Below are positions 62,101-64,000 of a DNA stretch of 64,000 bases, in pieces (the first letter of the stretch is position 1; every line of letters starts with the position of its first letter). Below the pieces are notes generated by a model. It worked only from the letters and a program-made list of their open reading frames with translations, was not told the origin of the DNA and did not search any database. A program made the translations under genes and the position numbers. Source of the DNA: Pythium myriotylum (taxonomy: Eukaryota; Oomycota; Peronosporomycetes; Pythiales; Pythiaceae); the NCBI GenBank assembly GCA_023091665.1, contig JALJCQ010000011.1, positions 1,984,001 to 2,048,000 on the forward strand. Reading direction: 5' to 3'.

Positions 62101-64000
62101 GAAGTGTATACACGATCGAGTTGGAGCTGATGCCGCCTTGTTGGATCCAAATGTCGACTGCGACTGAATGGATATCGTCATCTAGGAATATTACAGGTGT
62201 GGGGCAATGCAGTTGGGTTGGCGAATCAATGCTTGCATTTGTTCGATAATTGAATCCGAAAAAGCACTGAACAACCGTCGTCACAAGAAACCCAGTGCCA
62301 TTAACAGTTATGGACCCTTGGATGCCGTGCAATGATGAGATCAAGGCTCCCGCCCAAGGTGCGATTGCGACTACCGTTGGCTTAACCACCACCTGTACCT
62401 CCACGGGAGATTCAGAAACTGGATCGCTACCAACAAGAAGACTTAATTCACATCGGGTCGGGCCATTAGGCACCTCCGCTATCTCGCATTCGACGAGATC
62501 TGCCGAGTATTTCGTTGCAATAGCCTTGATATCATTGCCATCACATCCGAAATTACACATCATTTTCCGGCTGTCCAACGGGAACACCCCATCCAGTTGG
62601 AGTCGCTGGGGACCACCTGACACGACCAAAGCAGGAGGCGTCACCGCGGAAATGATCGCAGGTTGAGTCACTGGCAGCACACCGACAAACACACGTCTCA
62701 CTTGTGCGGAGGCTGAGCTCACATACGCCAGCGATAGGTCAACAAATGGCACCGAGACATCTTCCCACGTTGTGAAGTCGACTGGACACTGCACAAACGA
62801 ATTGTTGGCCGCTATAGCCTGCATGGATTGCCCGACACTATACTCACACATGGGGAGTCCGTTGTAGTAGTTAGACCCACTGATGTTTACTACCATCCCA
62901 GTAGAGACAACCAACACCAGTGGTTCGAACGACCGTGTAAACGGTGGGGGAAGATACGAAAAGTTCAAGCCTGTGACAAAGCGTACATCGCCGATCGCAA
63001 GTATAAAACTCACGTTGCCTGGGATATTGCGCGGGGTTTTGCACGTAGCTTGAAGAGAATAGGAATCAAAAGTGATTGGTGTGCACAAATCACCAAAGCA
63101 ACAGCCAGTCGAAGGAGCGAGATAATCACCCATGATCGAGACGTAAGTATCGCCCTGGATCGGTCCACTTGAAGGTTCGATACTCCCAACGATTGGTGGG
63201 GCCAGCACTGTGACAATCAGCTCTGAGTCAATCACGTACGCTCCGTTAGGGGAAAACCCGACTTCAAAATCCCCAAGCGCAGTCATTTCGCCAATGAAGA
63301 GGCTCCCGCACTCAACTTCGTTCCAGGAAAGCCATACAGAGGACACACGAACGACGAGGTCGCTAGTGACATGAGAGAAGATGCACGTGCTTTCTGGTGC
63401 TGATATAAAGCCTTGTCCAAAGAGAGTTATCGCGGTGTTTGATCCGTCAGAGTTTACAAAAACTAGGGCTGGCTGGAGATGGCTGATAATTGGACTCGCC
63501 GTATAGTGGAAAGCAATGGGATTGCTCAATGCGCCTGAATTCAGTGAGCGAAGTGCGACGGGCACCTGCTCATGTCTGATATCTGAGTGTCGGGGAGGCA
63601 CTTCGCAAGCCACTTTGTCGGTGTCGACTTGTAGTACTGGTCTACGTGCCGCCTTGTCGCTCACTTCCCACCCAACAACGCACTCGAACATACTTGAATA
63701 GCTGCGATCGAAACGCGAGAAGTCTCCGGTAAATACTACCGTGGTAGGCTTGTCTGCACTACCAATGGTTGGTGACATCGATTCAAGCCGGATTGGAACG
63801 GCATCCTCTGGAATCGTGACGATGAACGGATCCGAAAATGCCCGAAAGTCTACCGATATCGCGATTGTTATGTTTTTTGCCTGAACGTCTAAGATTCCCT
63901 CGCAATCGACTGAGGTGTCATTCGATCGTGCTGGTGCCGAGACTGCCTGTCCCCCGAAGAGACACATTAATGAGCGCTTTGGCTCAAACCCGAATCCTTC
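44162..64000 (-). CDS. giant IPT/TIG-repeat, cysteine-rich, multi-pass membrane protein, 5' partial
   Basis: One uninterrupted frame from the right window edge to a stop at 44162: at least 6,612 residues without an intron, N-terminus missing. From 64000 to about 50700 it is a chain of IPT/TIG immunoglobulin-like repeats; I count 47 by the exit motif VxCxxP, each with a paired CxFG cysteine and GG-T-V-x-G-x-x-F core. Then about 50690-48850 is a GCC2/GCC3-type cysteine-rich stalk (CPAGKFC, CPSGHYC, CPAGHTCPGYG), one more IPT domain (near 48690-48400), a glycosylated domain, nine or ten membrane helices (about 46840-45280), and a cytoplasmic tail to the end. The tail has three W-containing repeats and a CxxC/CxxC pair. 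It is most likely a surface protein for adhesion, cell-cell contact or the flagellar surface. The specific family of the membrane part is not recognised. Confidence 0.93.
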   Translation of the reverse strand, partial: EGFGFEPKRSLMCLFGGQAVSAPARSNDTSVDCEGILDVQAKNITIAISVDFRAFSDPFIVTIPEDAVPIRLESMSPTIGSADKPTTVVFTGDFSRFDRSYSSMFECVVGWEVSDKAARRPVLQVDTDKVACEVPPRHSDIRHEQVPVALRSLNSGALSNPIAFHYTASPIISHLQPALVFVNSDGSNTAITLFGQGFISAPESTCIFSHVTSDLVVRVSSVWLSWNEVECGSLFIGEMTALGDFEVGFSPNGAYVIDSELIVTVLAPPIVGSIEPSSGPIQGDTYVSIMGDYLAPSTGCCFGDLCTPITFDSYSLQATCKTPRNIPGNVSFILAIGDVRFVTGLNFSYLPPPFTRSFEPLVLVVSTGMVVNISGSNYYNGLPMCEYSVGQSMQAIAANNSFVQCPVDFTTWEDVSVPFVDLSLAYVSSASAQVRRVFVGVLPVTQPAIISAVTPPALVVSGGPQRLQLDGVFPLDSRKMMCNFGCDGNDIKAIATKYSADLVECEIAEVPNGPTRCELSLLVGSDPVSESPVEVQVVVKPTVVAIAPWAGALISSLHGIQGSITVNGTGFLVTTVVQCFFGFNYRTNASIDSPTQLHCPTPVIFLDDDIHSVAVDIWIQQGGISSNSIVYTLLAPYQLHSVEPNLGAVIGGTEVTVYGKSFTNEHTYSCVFGTEIAASVANVLSQDKLVCRSPPLGIGYHSVAIIVDKSLRIESEGVDFEAVPTEIVDGVYPPYGVSLRDVNQTVVISGKNFLRSAALMCRFEDVFSTATFISSTTVECDVPFMPLGQKTVSIANNGQDFVSGILKPITFAVVSPIIASRLAFTRGFTKLSMRLGINGVFPTDHPIVCLFQDSLLPASVFNRSYLECTLPVVYIPVMTSVRVGLVGALAPRLTSEPLIFEYAPLPSVHKIQPRLVSVASLSSIVELKGQFLDSPAVRACWIGEAKASIVRRSRGQLDCIVTFKSPSRVSVDIEIDIGNNGVIRIPTNRIITVIQGVHPVGMNPSSFSELGGAQVIVSVEPALYLGSRIVCRFGDAIVDGFPLTDTSVRCVTPRHPPGEVNFQISHDGGASWSESGLRAVFYAAPTVASVQPDEVVMISDAVINLLGSNFVQLIEPIRCIFGSSLMTLATVVNASCVQCLVPSFIDPGLTDVSVTLNGYERALGEESVWIRFPPNHFRLHERRVDADGSTVEVITAEDLSPSDDYECRVGHGSGVHSGFATVLNTTAMECRIKRDEHLRHRILSVWQLGRKLARIQLPLLEHTCPVSVDNISQSVIGEALHFEPLEIHGSGFAVGQSVECAFYPEGMVGHKPHVQPATVALDTLIRCTPSNLQRGKYTLSVRCGDPPVTLNNFSIEVSTIPWAESYSPQIFPVRGDFTIDIFGGAFSPHSEVGCDFGDGVHFDKTVFVSPSHIQCEVPFMSVPRTLSFKVVADRGLTPDYSVSVLLQGVLEFVALPVVQQQAFHGRSSGGFNITLELTTSPSAWYRVSKCRYMHMMGSAGFDQATYILGERSVTCSVPSLQKGHHTIALSPNGRDFAETGATLSIHQPIQVSSVFPSVISGRRGSRIVVYASGLRSWMGILCEFRSNWAPTHGKTLVVPAQEGSFDFVVCLTPTLPIGRATLSLLPVSAFSPVNASIELSVVRDIVIFRFFPDFGVTSGGALVNVVGHGFSSGHVLECVFGAHTVVAIVHNDSALQCVSPRVSQKGDVRFRVQLRSDISTEGSIETLHFTYIAQAELRVIELEPVEGSNHTVMARISGDGMNGISNRRSLCEFASTETGTMSKIAATSAMKYFVYGGILCDVPYSIPYGLASVRLIDETGRSLSTLLRFENEAKIIRASSLIPAEASTGAKVTIHGTRFPRVDIIQCGLGGTYDTHAMWISSEQLECVVPPMGRNLRVQLKLKFGLYPWSATGLWFTYLVLPSVIQIDPPRAWNRGGMPIHVLVSRMPKTGVSMVDCIFGEKAVPASVISDRMLLCQTPSIVVGGTMDFQVRNRGVIWLSMSPIIYTAVPVPKINSVEPLVGPTDGGTNLRLAGDFSSVLTQKYSIHCSFGHAGYSMGTVEDSTHITCQSPPHAGGSNQVPLGIFLDQDDVLLTGYYFQYVGLPQVISIAPLRVSERGETRLQISGFNFFDIQGARCVFGDPSSSPEIFSHLSFINETSMECVTPQLKLGSIPVTLDFSSSSSSLMTWSQNLDVVLQPDLQHMSPCLDFLAGGSAVEISGRNLFYMPGLACNFGEEVTTAVLQGGKIRCVVPRLRALDSPLVNVTVVGPDSAYSATKFLFQYVNIPMIHTEVTSDQILQNGTRAKRVVLVCSSEGAWALNDSQQYLPFVRLTKASRDRQYLEHSNQASAWNSSCVSLSLTATSEALCTHGCTIAVSPNGQRYVETGLTLELGSYEYVRMIEPTYGSFQGGERLQILGTGFEPMLSYICAFGDGVAQTRGAVISQFQLSCETPAHQPGAVSLRILVTNDTTMREVSRTRFEFIGPIDATSVQPPAGLNSGGTAVVISGKGFVHHRELACVFDSVRVPAQYLNATAVTCTSPPHRMFMARVALVQVSIGSITTPSDPTIVFTYLQAPRIHSLNPRSGLLGVPLNVMILGEGISAFAPIWCKFGSPNYFSEPRRATFLSSRNVICPLLVRESEIVTEQVMALWLSVDDGGIYFAVGIDFVVRRAVRLLAVSPDVVIPTITHRLVLECGAFTARANISCELIELNFTVPARESSHDRVTCDLDAVPAVQLPPGQIGIRLLQDGEPASNNVLLISVVHRPEFEAISPTSGPTTPSISASETPEYIAVYGKNFPLFRKVACRFGGLETVTTGTIESSNQLRCRIPLSRRSQRVRVLVSFNGVDFADTFRWYAYVDALAIRLIRPTHGEAAGGTLVQISGGPFTANDTIKCWFGNFASPSKAEILSGSDIQCKTPVYSSTGFVDLRVESTGLRVSGLLRGGYQFTKPVMISSVVPQVSFEKMQTAFNVYGVGFYFSSDLRCAFKDLLRSKIWEGSVRWISLTHLRCTTPMTVEATKSFRVIISSNGFDWTEANASLDIELTTKLEITDIYPSSGRLEGGTPVLLNGKSFDPSLQIWCRFGNPGGGIVVLATTVSEDQISCTTPSYDNMLMNASSGYDVQIDISVNGRDFVPAFHTFHYTPAPRVIRVSPIRGTLEGSTTVTVYGEFFDPTSQTAWCRFGTSEVRAVVISPDEVVCVAPRSEQAESVVLSVSMNDGIDYSQTQVRYEYVRPLRVQFVEPLMGPTRGGTVLKMSGLNFYASKAMKCCFGSRAYCTEAWLVDNSGRQVRCTSPGSPQIPPSPSGAILVPIFLTLNGQDFHLLDRSFEYYLDPIIEQITPTIGEVTGGTQVTIIGRFLRYGVAAACLFESRRVPVQYFNSTTVMCIAPPHRPGSVTVKVSLNSYDFSDAPTPFTYTELPLVYALEPSSGPLQGGTEIRVQGVALIPNVSENVNCKFTMQDGVESIVRARVESDAIVMCTTPKSSIPGIASVLVVLDEDDFHPSARALDFTYLEPAIIYFVEPRLVESQSNTNISVVGNRFPAVIPMTCCFVATRANQTVTISTRGSVCVSAERIHEKLAHCMTPELAIGPYAVQVKVNDVPVAVGEAAYSILLSHGPVQVISVSPSRGSIEGNTKVVINGSNFQFTPELSCCFENQQVAAFFVNSTQVECLTPPSSIGQSRVRVSLNGRDCLNRGANDVLYDFGYPARILSITPRGGSQLGGSVVTLVGANFFKNSTIAMFGTERSPFCDVFNSTAMECVTPAQEQSGNVGVSVTNNGVDFSPLNEATYDVWPAEQVEAISPTIYVAISSTNSIVDLVTRNARDMDSLRCVFGDQMANAVFESPQRVRCVIPPGIRPGTYIVYISNDGRVKSRSSAVLQLVAPPLVASMDPSAGLARGGQLVTFRGVRLDTITYCRFGSNRAVPVVIPSPDEVQCVAPASNTIGDVQIQLLSRNAVMPINDLRFTYQSTVGQTATDVRVVHPSNSFESTVPSAGGSVPILQDISPLSAPTSRGTLVVIDGQGFQNALELVCRFGRTAVVPAQFQSPQRVVCTTPRLAPGKYEVQISNDRIAFSNSPINIEIYTDAYVESISPTTGPRTGGTAVTVRGRHFLHSATARCLFGHQGQSQIAKFVSSTEIVCISPPQHDTSKTVPVVVKMNNASFTSNPVFFTYTTSADVVSVSPRFGSVRGGTEVLVKGYDLDIGDAGGLKCRFGWRVVPAELIVAGTLVKCKTPTVDEPGEVFVQLSTNGQDFTRSKVGFTFVSEIQISRLWPELGPSLDASTVVSVFGSGFVNTVDLACFFDSTRVPASWQSNEEIRCATPRHKPASVQVRVTNNGIDKSFSMAKYHFVKDMAISRISPTRGPIEGGTPVLVQGRNFINHTMMACRFGEELVKATILTPSLLACVAPRQLRNLLSTEGRVSVEVTPNRQDFTQSGLEYTYLQKCPAGKFCSFGNIMSCPNGTMCEEHNGKNGGNFTLCAPGTFQPRESQKACLPCPIGFFCSDFGMSKPVICPAGMVCDTHGLRSPKKPCPSGHYCRQGTKTADTTDFMANPEYRVDKETQLVSFFDTGRAWSYIPRAYPAIQSRRIEHPPNETSCDLRVCDEGNPNVLLAERPFACPVGSYCRRGVTTQHPITKNFSTPQKCFPGFFCPRGSSTPEGQGPCPTGHYCPNDVDAIVCPAGQYCPGVGNVKARDCVPGTYNPIVKQSNCTLCPSGYVCPQWAMQKPVICPAGFVCISTGLSAPALLCPPGYICEEGTRTLDPEDVIPFRPKACPRGTYCLGGVAHNRTTEWRPNQPQGAVAPQECTEGTYCFEGAKTVSGTGECFSGHYCPPGTTFPIQAPVGSFSGSSGSVAATLCFPGTYTPLKSTVKCEVCPAGHTCPGYGTYIPTICPKGYYRSLADSITCRACPEGTWSPHSGLTDISMCEICPPGRVCGSSAMSTLASSLPCAAGFVCGAGTNRRAQFEHLCPAGHYCAAATTMDRQYENVCERGNYCVRGTKEAEKNKNKCPEGKFCPLGTANMTSIYVQCPSQTWTVSGQDELLDCAIRPVPVCDKRPTKQYYPQFSYDFQGITVEFDSTVERDRTGEVEVSKIVYPVNESASVPFWKNDTIDVIRTCPPQVSVAGGVLITVIGRNFLNTSRLVCSFQLHAGGHAIMMPAFFVNETRVSCRAPPYTSDDGSDDTFSTSVEVRVSNYGALYSETAATIQYVSKVTMKSHNLKTELPKCLVSLDSEEGARPDDRAWFALRGLAKATLSFDFRHVPPDLVYDEHYKVALFVKNSTCEYPSCDSRGVVRPSGSESETTPCKRPVELPRWFMSTDVDKHDLLNLTVFALEDVLLKVEIHITYGLYTTAAPFFVNSTVVQVKTPVRSNVTQGMDADTRPLSQAVSYEEELVVREYSFLIAYFGSDGDVTSPPLNLPPKYSAFERGRVLVSHNVSASSSQIPLITDPFDEVQPSSSYWLMPYSSAAMTHAMVEKYREIFHEMYPDPTDPSGTQYLFKFEKVLLPYLPFFSSCMGYDSYVPIFDLFESDQCALPDMTNELGAYGRNWWRRAFPSLPNQDDVRHVGPLDVLKTPVADLCLFNVQCTYEEDLANADVTPRWFEQSQDTALYYILREPATLANFLQGGAYYDALNDEMGSDYFIPVTVDNSAAQDIGGDCSSLCFPRTVTLDVSYYQIDDRTKRIIKAQLIYSNYDRDATNAAYTLSLNYHALNYYGLIIQFAFEKQVFVFLFLVLGSVLVGGAFVFWFVVRVTTFLESPPRLRFWSVFALIAPPPSVGVVLACAPIFTVVGSFYVLLKGDKYFSARSANGYWLFDNVYKHYIDDKINPDEVGATRNGRVGFCFLVLGVYLIFLGASIFIPKSISIAEKIMHEKNDQEAIERNVWWPTQWKRATMVFTSIRLGLFLVLMLEISFWSSFGDYMFYVIVITEFVNAQVEGWIEGQLGEALLMAPLVSALSLIGGLMTFGATDFGDFVMGNSLDFGMMLLQRVYVDTAFEAMGEFIGSIVKYILDKLKAFAKAFVVLFRSFTRSTKASAGEADSKEGEKSKKEEEEKEGEEAETVEPIIDFYAGCSMDRLAMFYQPVLILLMMFFRDEIQLPILYNIREKDMEIYLWYSLIILVFQLVVEVFVLNVVELFHGWKLYDYLVYCRYRFMQREHRWKGMEPNLDECIEENLRTLDQMCFSSQFFMMCTIHITGIVFFVAAIEMMARASYNLFGDPAMPLLTAFVLCSATFVHRVVFWIAVKVEFWKIKHENTAWLAPPDEDDEFGVPRWEDLEKIKGASHEAYLMNQRITSETFRYKFLNYNRSWIVNQLPSILTPRTLRRARPYLLAQFAKILDSLNPAISDDDDDEDGRPRFGPVTLSAPSRTIIRLWLARARRIQRLKSVVQPIIQQARKSECEMCLSRRQLQVELAIPIEVLGDKFEAQSLAEEFDVAGWKEFFLQHEKFKTICLNCIVHLREQQAAGGRGLYGFRGNDGDGYGGPGGDWSNLPLSAASYALMQKWYRKAQDRVFGKYGKRRNMVEVSDDEEEVMARHFEWTKRPVQVNAASTALARKWLLGARQSLRESGRLRTKIPENLTAVPMSVRIGTATPVPKPAMKMGAAGGDTAKTSKMRRK
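44320..44930 (-). repeat. three copies of a W-centred helix motif in the giant protein's tail
   Basis: SAPSRTIIRLWLARARRIQR (about 44930-44870), SAASYALMQKWYRKAQDRVF (about 44541-44480) and NAASTALARKWLLGARQSLR (about 44380-44322) share the pattern (S/N)AxSxxxxxxWxxxA. They are spaced unevenly, with the CxxC pairs at about 44818 and 44660 lying between the first and second. Confidence 0.7.

Overview
This window is nuclear DNA of a eukaryotic microbe, most probably an oomycete (Stramenopiles, water mould). The evidence is as follows. Several start codons are preceded at about 10-95 nt by the oomycete core promoter, an initiator (TCATTYYN) fused to the flanking element CAWTTT. Introns are short GT-AG introns of about 44-119 nt. 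Genes are densely packed on both strands, often tail to tail. There are clear homologues of histone H3, CIA2/MIP18, RCL1, Vms1/ANKZF1, DHHC acyltransferases and SPEF1; SPEF1 fits an organism with flagellated spores. I saw no tRNA, rRNA, CRISPR or transposon sequence. Genus cannot be fixed from the sequence alone.

Layout. 1-3000: Rif1-like protein, 5' end outside the window. 3411-4133: small secreted protein with three six-cysteine repeats. 4278-7644: seven-exon pseudokinase/coiled-coil/ARM protein. 7620-10936 (minus): type II membrane protein with a long beta-repeat ectodomain, whose last codons overlap the previous gene. 11706-12560: zeta-class GST. 13255-14439: PP2C phosphatase. 14756-16195: coiled-coil protein of unknown role. 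16299-16863 (minus): CIA2 Fe-S targeting factor. 17234-17644 (minus): histone H3. 19325-30899: three tandem genes, each encoding a CotA-type multicopper oxidase fused to an eight-helix ZIP metal transporter. 31923-33230: protein with a KA1-like domain. 33547-34976 (minus): DHHC palmitoyltransferase with a 17-nt micro-exon. 35224-37008: Vms1/ANKZF1. 37151-38136: SPEF1. 38229-41998 (minus): protein carrying two different PLP enzymes (fold I and fold III) in one chain. 42652-44087: RCL1. 44162-64000 (minus): a single-exon giant membrane protein of more than 6,600 residues with about 47 IPT/TIG repeats, running off the right edge.

The most notable system is the MCO-ZIP array. Each protein has a signal peptide, a complete set of copper ligands for all MCO copper sites, and then a complete ZIP transporter with both HNxPEG metal-site motifs. 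Topology puts the oxidase on the same side of the membrane as the ZIP entrance, so one polypeptide could couple metal oxidation with metal uptake, loosely analogous to the two-protein Fet3/Ftr1 pair of yeast. The metal and direction are inference. Second in interest are the dual-PLP fusion enzyme and the giant IPT protein. The other genes are mostly housekeeping genes with no evident pathway link to one another.
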